This document shows, in pieces, positions 55,605 to 64,000 of a stretch of 64,000 nt of DNA (its first letter is position 1; the number at the start of each line of letters is the position of its first letter). Source of the DNA: Reinekea marinisedimentorum. GTDB lineage: Bacteria; Pseudomonadota; Gammaproteobacteria; Pseudomonadales; Natronospirillaceae. A program made the translations under genes and the position numbers. Under the pieces are notes generated by a model. The model was not told where the DNA came from and made no database searches. It saw only the letters and a program-made list of their open reading frames with translations. The stretch lies in NCBI RefSeq assembly GCF_004341165.1, contig NZ_SLZR01000001.1:372001-436000 (forward strand), written 5' to 3'.

Positions 55605-57818
55605 GTGCAATATACTTCTGAACAACAGGCTGTGATTCAGCATGCCGGTGGCCATGCCCGCATTATTGCGGTTGCCGGTTCCGGGAAAACCCAAACGCTC
55701 ACGGCCTATGTGCATAACCGCCTGCAATCCGGTGCCGACCCGCGCCGCATGCTGGTGCTGATGTACAATAAGGCGGCGCAGCTCGATTTTGAACGGCGAC
55801 TGAAACAGGTTGCCGGGCGCGGCGCGGTGCTGCCGGATGTGCGCACCTTTCATTCGCTGGGCTACCGTATTTGCCAGACGCTGGTGCAGCGCGATTATAT
55901 GGCGGCGTTCGATAAAGACATCCTGCAGGATTCCGACATCGAGCCGGTGATCTGGCGTATTCTGCGTAACCTGGCCGATGCCGACATCGCCGATGACATT
56001 CTCACCCGCAAAAAGAAGTGGGTGGAGCCGGCGGTTGCCTATCTGGAATTGGTGAAGAGCTCCTTGGCGACACCGGAGCAGGTGTTTGAATCCACCGGCC
56101 TGCCAGCCAGCTGCAAGCTGTTTATTCAGGCCTTTTATGAGTTTGAGGACTGGCGCAGCCAGCACCATAAGATGACCTTTTCCGATCTGCTCTACGAGCC
56201 GGTGCTGCGCTTTAAAAACGAGCCGGATATCGCCGCCCAGTTTGCCGGCCATATGGCGGAATATCTGGTCGATGAGTTTCAGGACATCAACCCCGTGCAA
56301 GAGTATTTGCTGAAAACGCTGCACGGCGGCAAGAGTGATATTCTGGTGGTGGGCGACCCGGACCAGACCATCTATGAATTCCGCGGCTCCGACCCGGCGC
56401 TGCTGACTACCGGCTTCAGCAACAGCTATCAGGGCACCAGCGATTATCAGCTCAGCCACACCTTCCGCTTTGGTGACACGCTGAGCCTGCTCGCCAATCA
56501 GGTGATTGCCGGTAACTATGCCGCTGACAGTCCGCGTATCCAGTGTGTTTCGCACCAGAGTGCAGGTACCACCCGAGTGCAGCGTGAAGCCTGTGGCGAC
56601 AGTGCTCAGGCCGCACTGACCTGCATACGCAACTGGCAGGCCAGCCGCCCGCTTAAGGACATTGCCGTCATCAACCGGCTGTGGGCCAACAGTGCCCGGC
56701 TGGAGCTGCTGTTGCTGGCCAATGCCATCCCTTACCACATGGATAACCAGCAGACGGTGCTGGAGCGCTACGAATTGCGCCCGTTCCGCGTACTGCTGCA
56801 AATTGCCGCCGGTGAAACCGCGCAGTGGGATGCCCGAGCCCGCAAACAGGCCTGGCAGGTATTGCTCACTCAACCCTATCTGAAGATTAAGAAATCGATC
56901 GTCGACGAGTTGATTAGCCGGCTGGCCGGTGTCAGCCGTGAATGGGGCCAGGCGCTGCGCAATGCCATCCCCAACACGGTGTCCAAGTATCAGTCGGAGC
57001 AGCTGTTTGAGCGCGCCCGCTGGATCGAAAAGGCCGAACGGGCGCAGGGTGAGGCCAGTCTGGTGCTGTATGGCTGGCTGCAGGGCACCGATTACCTCGC
57101 CTCATTGAAAGACAATGCCTTTTCCGTCGCGCAGGTGGAAGATCAGGTGGCAACCGTCAAAGCCTTTGTCTCCTTTGTACGCCAAAGCCGCTGGCCACTG
57201 GCCCAGGGTGCAGCGCAACTGACGGAGCTGATGAACCGGAAGACGCCGGCCAATGCCGATGCGCTGCTGATTACCTCTATTCATAAATCGAAGGGGCGGC
57301 AGTGGCCCTGTGTGATTATTCCGGAGCTCAACAGCCAGTTTTTCCCTTACCAGCCAGAGGGTGAAATGATGATTGCCACCAGCGTTGCCAGTGAGCGACG
57401 CCTGCTCTATGTAGCCATGACCCGCGCCGCCGAAGAGCTGGTGCTGTTGACGCCGGCCGATGACAGCACGCTGATGCCATCACGCTTTATTCCCGATGCC
57501 TATGTTGATGGTCTGGCAGCCTTTGAAGCGGCCCTTGGCAACGGCTCGGCTGCGCCGGAATTACCCGGTGACATGCACCGTCCCAGTGTCGAGTTTTACG
57601 CCCGGTTGAAAGGGCTGCCGGTGCCTGCATGGCAGCAGCGCTCGCTGAAAAAGGGGGAGGAACTGGTGAATCAGGTGGTTTCACACCCCAAGCTGGGGGT
57701 CGGGCAGATTATCGCCGAATCCAAAAACCGGATTACGATCCAGTTTATGCGTCATGGTGAGCGCGAGTTCGATAAGCAGATTGTGTTGCCGCTGTTGCAG
57801 CGGCTCAATGAAGACTGA
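55605..57818 (+). CDS. UvrD/Rep-type superfamily 1 DNA helicase
   Basis: The 737-residue protein has SF1 motifs: Q motif YTSEQQAVIQHAGGHARIIA, Walker A AVAGSGKTQT, Walker B EYLVDEFQDINPVQE, VGDPDQTIYEFRGSDPALL, and the later motifs HKSKGRQWPCVIIP and LLYVAMTRAAEELVLL. It is shorter and differs from Rep and UvrD in the 2B region. The exact role, in repair, replication restart or plasmid maintenance, is not known. GTG start at 55605 has only a weak ribosome site. Confidence 0.88.
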   Translation: MQYTSEQQAVIQHAGGHARIIAVAGSGKTQTLTAYVHNRLQSGADPRRMLVLMYNKAAQLDFERRLKQVAGRGAVLPDVRTFHSLGYRICQTLVQRDYMAAFDKDILQDSDIEPVIWRILRNLADADIADDILTRKKKWVEPAVAYLELVKSSLATPEQVFESTGLPASCKLFIQAFYEFEDWRSQHHKMTFSDLLYEPVLRFKNEPDIAAQFAGHMAEYLVDEFQDINPVQEYLLKTLHGGKSDILVVGDPDQTIYEFRGSDPALLTTGFSNSYQGTSDYQLSHTFRFGDTLSLLANQVIAGNYAADSPRIQCVSHQSAGTTRVQREACGDSAQAALTCIRNWQASRPLKDIAVINRLWANSARLELLLLANAIPYHMDNQQTVLERYELRPFRVLLQIAAGETAQWDARARKQAWQVLLTQPYLKIKKSIVDELISRLAGVSREWGQALRNAIPNTVSKYQSEQLFERARWIEKAERAQGEASLVLYGWLQGTDYLASLKDNAFSVAQVEDQVATVKAFVSFVRQSRWPLAQGAAQLTELMNRKTPANADALLITSIHKSKGRQWPCVIIPELNSQFFPYQPEGEMMIATSVASERRLLYVAMTRAAEELVLLTPADDSTLMPSRFIPDAYVDGLAAFEAALGNGSAAPELPGDMHRPSVEFYARLKGLPVPAWQQRSLKKGEELVNQVVSHPKLGVGQIIAESKNRITIQFMRHGEREFDKQIVLPLLQRLNED

Positions 57819-57823
57819 CCGGC

Positions 57824-57850
57824 CACCTGCATACAGCCGCATTGCAGGTG
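57824..57850. other. Hairpin between the helicase gene and the small membrane gene
   Basis: CACCTGC (57824-57830) and GCAGGTG (57844-57850) with a 13-base loop sit between convergent stops. No T tract, so any terminator role is weak. Confidence 0.4.
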
Positions 57851-57869
57851 ATGGGTAAAGCAGAAGCGC

Positions 57870-57998
57870 TCAGTACAGCATGAAGATTGCGGCGGTCAGT
57901 ACCACCAGTAATGCGGCTACAGAGCCCAGCAGGGCCGTTAGACCGGCCACTTTTCGTCCGGCGCGGCGCTTTTCATTGTCATAGAAGTTATCGCTCAT
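57870..57998 (-). CDS. small single-pass membrane protein
   Basis: A 42-codon frame from ATG (57998) with AGGAA upstream encodes MSDNFYDNEKRRAGRKVAGL, then a hydrophobic segment (LTALLGSVAALLVVLTAAIFML). The N-in basic turn before the helix fits a single-pass inner-membrane protein. I do not recognise the family. It is on the opposite strand to the helicase gene and 66 bp from a 13-bp palindrome (58064-58076). Confidence 0.55.
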   Translation of the reverse strand: MSDNFYDNEKRRAGRKVAGLTALLGSVAALLVVLTAAIFMLY

Positions 57999-58306
57999 TG
58001 TGATTTCCTTATTGTTATTGTCGTTCCCTGGGGCGTTAGCCTGCCCTCCATTTTCAGGCTAGTAGAACAATGTTCTGAAAAATTGGCGGTCGATCACAAT
58101 TGATACATATTGGAATAGGAAAGCGCAGAAATTGGGACCGGTTACAGGTCGTTCTTTGACTCAGGTCGCAATCTGCAAGAGGGGCCTGTGTGGGCGCTGA
58201 AAATCAGCTGGGCAGAGCAGAGCGCTCAGGCATGGACCGCAAACCGGCTCTTGGAAAGGCCAGATGTGTTTGCGCTGTTTGCCTGAGCGATTTTGATGGC
58301 GGGGCG
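57999..58306. other. Gap between aguB and the small membrane gene
   Basis: No gene of note is seen in these 308 bases. A perfect 13-bp palindrome, AGAACA-A-TGTTCT at 58064-58076, lies 66 bp upstream of the small gene start and looks like an operator. No promoter elements are certain. Confidence 0.5.
58064..58076. promoter_or_regulatory. 13-bp palindromic operator candidate
   Basis: AGAACA, one base, TGTTCT: perfect symmetry. It sits upstream of the 42-residue membrane protein gene. No regulator is assigned; it does not fit the LexA, Fur or FNR consensus. Confidence 0.4.
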
Positions 58307-59179
58307 TTAGCGGGTAATACCATCTTTGGTCGACAGCGCCTGGTACTGGCTGGGTCGACGGTCGCGGAACAGACCCCATTCCTGACGCTGATAAGCCAGC
58401 GCCTGCAAATCAAAGGACTGGCAAACAAAGCCGGTTTCGGTTTTGTTCATTTCGCTCAGCAGTTCGCCGGTGGCGTCGGTAATAAACGATGAGCCATAGA
58501 AGGTAATGGATGAATCATCGATCACTTCCTCACCCACCCGGTTGCTGGTAATCACCGGAATGACGTTGGCGGCCGAGTGCCCCTGCTGGGTGCGCTGCCA
58601 ATGCTTGCTGGAATCGATGCTGGCGTCGTAAGGCTCCGAGCCGATGGCCGTTGGGTAGAACAGAATGTCTGCACCCATCAGCGCCATGGAACGGGCGCAT
58701 TCGGGGAACCACTGATCCCAGCAGATGCCCACGCCAATAGTGCCGAAGCGGGTTTTCCACACCTTAAAGCCGGTATCGCCGGGGCAGAAATAGAATTTCT
58801 CGTTATAGCCCGGGCCATCCGGAATATGGGTTTTACGGTAGATGCCCAGGTTTTCGCCATCGGCATCGATAATCGCAATGGAGTTATAGGCGACAGGCCC
58901 GGCCTGCTCAAAAAAGCTGATCGGTAGCACCACGCCAAGCTCTTTGGCGATCGCTTTAAAGTGGTTGATGGCCGGGTTGTCTTCCACGCCGGTGGCGAAG
59001 CGGCGATAGTCCTCTTTCTGCTGCTGGCAAAAATAAACCCGTTCGAACAGCTCGGGCAGCAATATAATGTTGGCACCCGCCGCCGCGGCCTGACGCACCA
59101 GCTTTTCCGCTGTGGCGATATTTTCTTCTACATTCCAGCTGCAGCTCATTTGCGTTGCAGCAACAGTTACCTGATTCAC
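58307..59179 (-). CDS. aguB: N-carbamoylputrescine amidase
   Basis: AguB hydrolyses N-carbamoylputrescine to putrescine in the agmatine pathway. The 290-residue protein of the nitrilase superfamily has the catalytic triad: Glu in ILLPELFERVYFCQ, Lys in IYRKTHIPDGPGY, and Cys in VGICWDQWFPE. The SKHWQRTQQGHSAANVIPV and NRVGEE blocks fit AguB over other nitrilases. Start is GTG at 59179 with GGGAG upstream. AguA is not in this window. Confidence 0.93.
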   Translation of the reverse strand: MNQVTVAATQMSCSWNVEENIATAEKLVRQAAAAGANIILLPELFERVYFCQQQKEDYRRFATGVEDNPAINHFKAIAKELGVVLPISFFEQAGPVAYNSIAIIDADGENLGIYRKTHIPDGPGYNEKFYFCPGDTGFKVWKTRFGTIGVGICWDQWFPECARSMALMGADILFYPTAIGSEPYDASIDSSKHWQRTQQGHSAANVIPVITSNRVGEEVIDDSSITFYGSSFITDATGELLSEMNKTETGFVCQSFDLQALAYQRQEWGLFRDRRPSQYQALSTKDGITR

Positions 59180-59321
59180 TTTTGGCGAGCTCCCGGTTAA
59201 TTGTCTAACATCAAGGGTGGTATGGATGGCAAATTCAGATTGTTTCAGCGTTAGCCGCGCGGTATATCCACCGATAGTCGTAGGTTTGGTGCCTGTTGTT
59301 TCACCGACCCGGTATAGCCGC

Positions 59322-59327
59322 TATAAT
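59322..59327 (+). promoter_or_regulatory. -10 element candidate of the cytochrome c gene
   Basis: Perfect TATAAT, 45 bp before the cytochrome start. A TTTCAC at 59299-59304 with 17-bp spacing could be a weak -35. Confidence 0.5.
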
Positions 59328-59371
59328 CGCCGCCTCATAAGAATAACGATGTTAACGGAACGGACTACGAT

Positions 59372-59788
59372 ATGAAAAAGTTTCTCGTTTTATTGGTCAC
59401 TTTTGCTTTTGGCGCTGCGATTGCTGCAACTCAAGGCAGTGAAGAATCGCTGGCAGAGCGCCTGAAACCGGCCGGTAACGTTTGTATTCAGGGGCAGGAG
59501 TGCGCAACCGCTAAAGTAGCGGCGAGCAGTGCCGCAGCGGACGGGCCGAGAAGTGGTGAAGATGTTTATTCTGCATCCTGTGCTGCCTGTCATGCGACCG
59601 GCCTGTTAAGTTCGCCAAGGTTCGGCAATGCCGACGACTGGGCGCCGCGTGAAGTGCAGGGGCTCGAAACGCTCTATAGCCATGCCTTGAATGGCCTGAA
59701 CAACATGCCCGCGAAGGGCGGTAATACGGCACTGAGTGACGACGAAGTGAAGGCGGCGGTTGATCACATGCTGGCATCTACCCGCTAA
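59372..59788 (+). CDS. cytochrome c5-type c-type cytochrome
   Basis: The 138-residue protein has a signal peptide (KKFLVLLVTFAFGAAIAAT) and one haem motif in SASCAACHATGLL (CxxCH). The axial Met is likely in LNNMPAKGGNTALSDDE. The C-terminal half is typical of cytochrome c5, a periplasmic electron carrier. Before the haem, a linker holds two extra cysteines (CIQGQEC), which may form a disulphide. Single gene with its own -10 element and a terminator. Confidence 0.9.
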   Translation: MKKFLVLLVTFAFGAAIAATQGSEESLAERLKPAGNVCIQGQECATAKVAASSAAADGPRSGEDVYSASCAACHATGLLSSPRFGNADDWAPREVQGLETLYSHALNGLNNMPAKGGNTALSDDEVKAAVDHMLASTR

Positions 59789-59803
59789 CAGATTTGCACT
59801 GCT

Positions 59804-59829
59804 GCAGGGTGCCCTCGGCACTCTGCTTT
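59804..59829 (+). terminator. Hairpin terminator candidate after the cytochrome c gene
   Basis: GCAGGGTGCC (59804-59813) and GGCACTCTGC (59817-59826), loop of three, one G-U pair, followed by TTTC. The T tract is short. Confidence 0.5.
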
Positions 59830-59977
59830 CAACCTTGCCGGCGGCTCTATCTGACCATTCGGTCTGATTAATCTTTATTCTGTTTTTAAAACAACAGCAT
59901 TGCGAAAATGGCTAAGGCGCAGGTTTTAAGCTGTGTTATCATCCGCGCGCTTTAACCATTGCCTCAGAGTTTTCAAG

Positions 59978-61207
59978 ATGACCCAGACTTCCCTCGATAA
60001 AAGCAAAATCCGAATTCTTCTTTTAGAAGGTGTACACCAGAGCGCATTGGATACGTTCCAGAAAGCCGGTTACACCAATATTGATTACGTAAAAGGCTCG
60101 CTGCCGGAAAGCGAACTGCTGGAAAGAATTTCCGAGGCGCATTTCGTGGGTATTCGTTCGCGTACACAGTTGACCGAAGACGTCTTTGCTGCGGCGAAGA
60201 AACTGGTTGCGGTTGGCTGTTTCTGCATTGGTACCAACCAGGTGGATTTAACCGCCGCGGCCAAGCGCGGTGTTCCGGTATTTAATGCACCCTACTCCAA
60301 TACCCGCTCCGTAGCCGAGCTGGTCATTGCTGAAATTATTATGCTGATGCGCGGTATCCCGGAGAAAAACGCAGCCTGTCACCGCGGTGGCTGGCTGAAA
60401 TCTGCCAACGACAGCTACGAAATTCGTGGTAAGAAGCTGGGTATTGTTGGCTACGGCAACATCGGTACTCAGTTGGGCGTGATGGCCGAAAGCATGGGCA
60501 TGGAAGTGATGTTCTATGACATCGTCACCAAGCTGCCACTGGGTAATGCCCGTCAGGTTGGCTCTCTGAACGAGCTGCTGAGCACGGCGGATGTGGTTTC
60601 TTTGCACGTACCGGAAACGGCTTCCACCAAGATGATGATGGGTGAAGCCCAGTTCAGCCAGATGAAACAAGGCAGCTTCTTCCTCAATGCTGCACGCGGT
60701 ACCACGGTTGAAATTGACGCACTGGCTGAAGTGATCCGCAGCAAAAAACTGCTCGGTGCGGCGGTCGATGTATTCCCGGTTGAGCCTCGCTCTAACGACG
60801 ACGAATTTGTTTCGCCGCTGCGTGAGTTCGATAACGTACTGCTGACCCCTCACGTGGGTGGTTCAACGCAGGAAGCGCAATTCAATATCGGCATTGAAGT
60901 GGCTGAAAAACTGGCGACTTATTCCGACATCGGTACCTCGCTGTCTGCGGTTAACTTCCCTGAGGTTGCTCTGCCGGCGCATCCGAATGCGCACCGTATT
61001 CTGCACATTCACGAAAACATTCCTGGTGTTCTGTCTGAAATTAACCAGGTGTTCTCTGAAAACGACATCAACATCATGGGTCAGTTCCTGCAAACGTCCG
61101 ATAAGATCGGTTACGTGGTGATTGATGTCGCTCAGGAAGCGTCCGAAAAAGCTCTGGAAAAAGTACTGCAGGTTAAAGGCACACTGCGCGCCCGCGTACT
61201 GTTTTAA
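59978..61207 (+). CDS. serA: D-3-phosphoglycerate dehydrogenase
   Basis: SerA starts serine synthesis by oxidising 3-phosphoglycerate. The 409-residue protein (E. coli 410) has the GCFCIGTNQVDL block, the NAD fold LGIVGYGNIGTQLGVMAESMG, LNAARGTTVEI, the His in LLTPHVGGSTQEA and a C-terminal ACT domain (RILHIHENIPGVLSEINQVF) that binds serine. ATG at 59978 gives the normal N-terminus; an ATG at 59933 would add 15 residues. Confidence 0.97.
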   Translation: MTQTSLDKSKIRILLLEGVHQSALDTFQKAGYTNIDYVKGSLPESELLERISEAHFVGIRSRTQLTEDVFAAAKKLVAVGCFCIGTNQVDLTAAAKRGVPVFNAPYSNTRSVAELVIAEIIMLMRGIPEKNAACHRGGWLKSANDSYEIRGKKLGIVGYGNIGTQLGVMAESMGMEVMFYDIVTKLPLGNARQVGSLNELLSTADVVSLHVPETASTKMMMGEAQFSQMKQGSFFLNAARGTTVEIDALAEVIRSKKLLGAAVDVFPVEPRSNDDEFVSPLREFDNVLLTPHVGGSTQEAQFNIGIEVAEKLATYSDIGTSLSAVNFPEVALPAHPNAHRILHIHENIPGVLSEINQVFSENDINIMGQFLQTSDKIGYVVIDVAQEASEKALEKVLQVKGTLRARVLF

Positions 61208-61233
61208 CCGCTGAAATTTCCGGGCCCGAGACC

Positions 61234-61689
61234 ATGCGCAGAACCATTCAAACAACCTCATTGCTTGCTTTGGTTCTGCTGCTGTTTTCCTGCAGCAGCC
61301 GTGGTCTGAATACCGAACTCACCAGCTGTGTCTATCCGGACAGCAACCGCACGGCCGCACCCTCCTTTATTTGTGATCAACAACTCGATGGTTATCCCAT
61401 TACCGCTCTGCGCAGTCTGCCTGAAAATGATCAGTCGGCCAGCGAAGCCTCTGCCACACTGCTGAACGAGCAGATTGCCGAGTGGTCAGCGCTGTGGTCC
61501 GGTGACTGGTTTACGGATGCTCTGCAACGACAACAGGCCGTGCTGTTCCTGCACAACTACCTGCACGAGCATGCGCGCGTTATTCGCAGCCGCACCAGCC
61601 CAAAGAATACCCTTTGGCTGTTGATCGGTGTTGATGCCAGCCTGGACGAGGTTAGGGCACTGACCGAGGCTGCGCTGTCGGCCGGGTGA
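61234..61689 (+). CDS. hypothetical lipoprotein
   Basis: The 151-residue protein has a lipobox LLFSC after a hydrophobic signal (TSLLALVLLLF), so it is probably lipidated. A Cys-Cys pair (TSCVYPD and FICDQQ) may form a disulphide. The middle is helical with an AVLFLHNYLHEHARVIR stretch. I do not recognise the family. It follows serA on the same strand after 26 bp. Confidence 0.7.
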   Translation: MRRTIQTTSLLALVLLLFSCSSRGLNTELTSCVYPDSNRTAAPSFICDQQLDGYPITALRSLPENDQSASEASATLLNEQIAEWSALWSGDWFTDALQRQQAVLFLHNYLHEHARVIRSRTSPKNTLWLLIGVDASLDEVRALTEAALSAG

Positions 61690-61901
61690 TTCTTCCCTCC
61701 GCATACATCTCATCTCCGTTTTTTTGGCACCGAACCCTAAGCGCGCCAGAGGCGTCTGTTTGCCCGCTGTTTCAGACAGTCAACTTTTTGCCACTCGGTA
61801 GAGAATTGTTATAAGCCGGGTGCTTCCGCAATCTGCGGCTATAATTCGGTTATCGAGGATTGCAGTCAGTTGATTGGCAATGCGCCGATAGGAGTAAAAA
61901 C

Positions 61902-62078
61902 GTGAAGTATTTGTACATTCCTGTAGTGGTCTTAACCTGCGCGATGCTGGGCGCCAGCCTGGTATTGATGGATTCCGGTGCGACCCAAAATGCCCTCATC
62001 TGCGTCACACTGGCGATGGTCGGCTTTGTAACAGCCTACCGCCTGCAAGCCCGTTATTTGTTGTTGGATGAAGTTTAA
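61902..62078 (+). CDS. small two-helix membrane protein
   Basis: The 58-residue protein begins MKYLYIPVVVLTCAMLGASL and has two hydrophobic segments with a short loop (DSGATQN) and a basic/acidic end (RLQARYLLLDEV). Start is GTG at 61902 with GGAG seven bases upstream. No family recognised. It ends just before an intrinsic terminator, so it is likely a separate short transcript. Confidence 0.65.
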   Translation: MKYLYIPVVVLTCAMLGASLVLMDSGATQNALICVTLAMVGFVTAYRLQARYLLLDEV

Positions 62079-62116
62079 CCTCTGTTCATAGTGTTGATCT
62101 GTCAAACCCTGCGTTG

Positions 62117-62140
62117 CACCGCCCCGGCGGTGTTTTTTTT
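62117..62140 (+). terminator. Intrinsic terminator before ppk1
   Basis: CACCGCC (62117-62123), two-base loop, GGCGGTG (62126-62132), then eight T residues (62133-62140). Confidence 0.88.
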
Positions 62141-62190
62141 GCCTGTAACCTATAAGCTGTGGTCACCACAAAATCTCACATGACTTATAC

Positions 62191-62224
62191 TTGTCATAAT
62201 GGTGTCGCCAGCAGGAATTAAAAT
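62191..62224 (+). promoter_or_regulatory. PHO-box-like element and -10 candidate for ppk1
   Basis: TTGTCAT-AATG-GTGTCGC (62191-62208) resembles two CTGTCAT half-sites with a 4-base AT spacer (6/7 and about 5/7 matches). TAAAAT (62219-62224), 5/6 to the -10 consensus, follows 10 bases after, the normal PhoB spacing. A 13-bp palindrome TGTGGT-C-ACCACA (62158-62170) lies just upstream. Confidence 0.45.
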
Positions 62225-62251
62225 TAGCGGCAATGACAAACAGGAGTAGGT

Positions 62252-64000
62252 ATGACCAACGCGAACGGCGCGAATGCCGCCGAAGTTAGTGAAAACACCC
62301 CGGTTGAAATCGGGTCGGAGCATTTTTTAAATCGTGAATTATCTCTGCTGGAGTTTCATCAACGGGTCATGCTTCAGGCGGAAGATGCCTCCATCCCGCT
62401 GTTGGAGCGACTGCGATTCCTGTGTATTTCCAGCACTAACCTCGATGAGTTCTTTGAGGTTCGTGTCGGTGGCCTGAAAGAACTGCACGAAGCCGGGTCT
62501 TCTCTGGCCGGGCCGGACGGTCGTGGCCCGGAAACTCAGCTGTCTACCATTGCCGTGCGCGCGCACGAGCTGGTGAATCGACAATACCAGATCCTCAATG
62601 AGCAGATTCTGCCCAAGCTGGCGGAAGAGAATATTGAGCTGATCAAACGTAAAGATTGGACTAAGGCGGAAATTGAATGGCTGAAAAACTACTTCCATCA
62701 GGAGGTGCTGCCACTGCTCAGCCCCATCGGTCTCGACCCGGCGCACCCGTTCCCGCGTATTCTCAATAAGTCGCTGAACTTCTTTGTCTTCCTGCACGGC
62801 AAAGATGCCTTCGGCCGTAACAGCGGCCGCGCCATTGTGCAGTGTCCGCGTTCACTGCCGAATGTTGTGCGTCTGGACTTGCCGGATCAGAACAACGCCA
62901 ACCGCTTCGTCTTTATGTCGTCGATCATTCACTATTTTATGGATGAGATCTTTTACGGCATGACGGTCAAAGGCAGCTATCAGTTCCGGGTGACCCGAAA
63001 CTCCGACCTGTTTGTCGACGAAGAAGAAACCGAAGATTTGCGCCGCGCCATTGAAGGTGAGCTGGTCTATCGCCAGTACGGCGATGAGGTTCGCCTGGAA
63101 GTGGCCGAAAACAGCCCGGACGAAATGACTTCATTCCTGATGGGGCAGTTTGAGATCAGCGAGCCCGATGTTTATCAGGTGGATGGCCCGGTCAACCTGA
63201 ACCGCCTGTCAGACCTGATTGATATGGCCGGACGGCCTGATCTGACGTACACCCCCTTTGAGCCCTGTATGCCCAAGGCGTTGCGCCGCAAGAAGAATGC
63301 CTTCGAGGCCATCGCCCGTGCCGATATTCTGTTGCACCACCCGTTTGATTCCTTTGTTCCGGTGGTAGAGCTGATCCGTCAGGCCGCCAAAGACCCGAAC
63401 GTGGTCACCATCAAGCAGACGCTGTACCGGACGGGTGTTAAGTCCGTCATTGTCGATGCGCTGGTGTCTGCGGCTAAGGCCGGCAAAGAGGTGACGGTGG
63501 TGATTGAACTGTTGGCGCGCTTCGATGAAGAGGCCAACGTTGCGCTGGCGATGCGCCTGCAGGAATACGGCATTCACGTGGTGTACGGCGTATTTGGCTA
63601 TAAGACCCACGCCAAGCTGCTGATGATTGCCCGCAAGGAAGGCAATAAGCTGCGTCACTATGTGCATCTGGGAACCGGTAACTATCACCCGAAAACTGTG
63701 AATATCTATACCGACTACGGCTTGCTCACCTGCAATAAACAGATTGGTGACGACGTTAACCGCATCTTCCTGCAGTTGACCAGCCTCGGCCGGGTATCCA
63801 AGCTCGATAAGGTGCTGCAGGCGCCCTTTACGCTGCACAAAACCATGATGAAGTATATTGAGCGGGAGATCGAACACGCCAAAGCCGGCCGGCCGGCGCG
63901 TATCACTGCGAAGATGAACTCGCTTTCAGAAGAGAACCTGGTGCGCAAGCTTTATGAAGCCAGCCAGGCTGGGGTGAAGATTGATCTGATCGTGCGCGGT
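62252..64000 (+). CDS. ppk1: polyphosphate kinase 1, partial (C-terminus outside window)
   Basis: Ppk1 makes polyphosphate from ATP. The visible 583 codons start after GGAGTAGGT at ATG 62252 and include the N-terminal domain (FLNRELSLLEFHQRVMLQA, LRFLCISSTNLDEFFEVRV), the head domain, and the first catalytic domain with the autophosphorylated His in YKTHAKLLMI and the HLGTGNYHPKT block. VTIKQTLYRTG and IELLARFDEEANV are also family fingerprints. The last part, with the second HxK motif, is past the window end. A PHO-like box precedes it, fitting phosphate control. Confidence 0.96.
   Translation, partial: MTNANGANAAEVSENTPVEIGSEHFLNRELSLLEFHQRVMLQAEDASIPLLERLRFLCISSTNLDEFFEVRVGGLKELHEAGSSLAGPDGRGPETQLSTIAVRAHELVNRQYQILNEQILPKLAEENIELIKRKDWTKAEIEWLKNYFHQEVLPLLSPIGLDPAHPFPRILNKSLNFFVFLHGKDAFGRNSGRAIVQCPRSLPNVVRLDLPDQNNANRFVFMSSIIHYFMDEIFYGMTVKGSYQFRVTRNSDLFVDEEETEDLRRAIEGELVYRQYGDEVRLEVAENSPDEMTSFLMGQFEISEPDVYQVDGPVNLNRLSDLIDMAGRPDLTYTPFEPCMPKALRRKKNAFEAIARADILLHHPFDSFVPVVELIRQAAKDPNVVTIKQTLYRTGVKSVIVDALVSAAKAGKEVTVVIELLARFDEEANVALAMRLQEYGIHVVYGVFGYKTHAKLLMIARKEGNKLRHYVHLGTGNYHPKTVNIYTDYGLLTCNKQIGDDVNRIFLQLTSLGRVSKLDKVLQAPFTLHKTMMKYIEREIEHAKAGRPARITAKMNSLSEENLVRKLYEASQAGVKIDLIVRG

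Noticed and set aside
55587-56873. Long open frame on the minus strand within the UvrD-like gene
   Set aside because: It has no ribosome site and no recognisable family and mirrors the codon pattern of the helicase gene.

Overview
The window is gammaproteobacterial chromosome, about 54% G+C by eye, with no rRNA, tRNA, prophage, transposase or CRISPR array visible. The block mnmG-rsmG-parA-parB-atpIBEFHAGDC places it near the chromosome origin. A Crc-type protein divergent from pyrE, a DUF4124 gene beside pyrE, lptM upstream of lysA, and DUF2956 and DUF4404 genes point to a Pseudomonas/Oceanospirillales-like marine lineage. That placement is inference, not proof.

Layout. 1-4.1 kb: lysA (3' end cut off by the window), lptM, a TVP38 membrane protein, a DUF4124 protein, pyrE, and divergent crc. 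4.1-8.2 kb: a polar amino-acid ABC transporter without an ATPase gene, downstream of the comM/yifB ATPase gene. 8.3-11.3 kb: a small membrane-anchored protein, an MFS carrier, a HAD phosphatase and a DEDD exonuclease. 11.5-15.1 kb: a frdCAB operon resembling the di-haem fumarate reductase of Wolinella/Campylobacter, with an FNR-like box upstream. 15.4-19.3 kb: a 2-hydroxyacid dehydrogenase, DUF2956, an RhlE-type helicase, a large folded inverted repeat, and zupT. 19.4-25.8 kb: an RND pump with its adaptor, a GIY-YIG protein, a short arfA-like gene with an intrinsic terminator inside its coding sequence, and phrB. 25.8-26.25 kb: two heptanucleotide repeat arrays around a GC-rich core. 26.25-34.1 kb: lgt-thyA, an HD-GYP protein, an EamA transporter, and a Lon-like protease overlapping a pilin-like gene. 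34.3-46 kb: mnmG, rsmG, parAB and the complete ATP synthase operon. 46.4-55.5 kb: fbp, two REPIN-like elements, a Kef-type K+ efflux pair, a PilZ protein, a sugar-kinase-fold protein, an SRPBCC protein, a pseudouridine synthase, rmuC, a diguanylate cyclase and DUF4404. 55.6-64 kb: a UvrD-like helicase, small membrane proteins, aguB, a cytochrome c5, serA, a lipoprotein, and ppk1 (3' end cut off by the window).

Functionally this is mostly core metabolism and genome maintenance. It suggests a respiratory organism that can also respire fumarate (frd with an FNR-like box), uses c-di-GMP (HD-GYP, GGDEF and PilZ proteins), and probably controls polyphosphate synthesis by phosphate (PHO-like box before ppk1). 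The most unusual items are the arfA-like gene, the frdCAB operon with a serine replacing a [2Fe-2S] cysteine in FrdB, the heptamer arrays, and the three-armed inverted repeat after the helicase gene.
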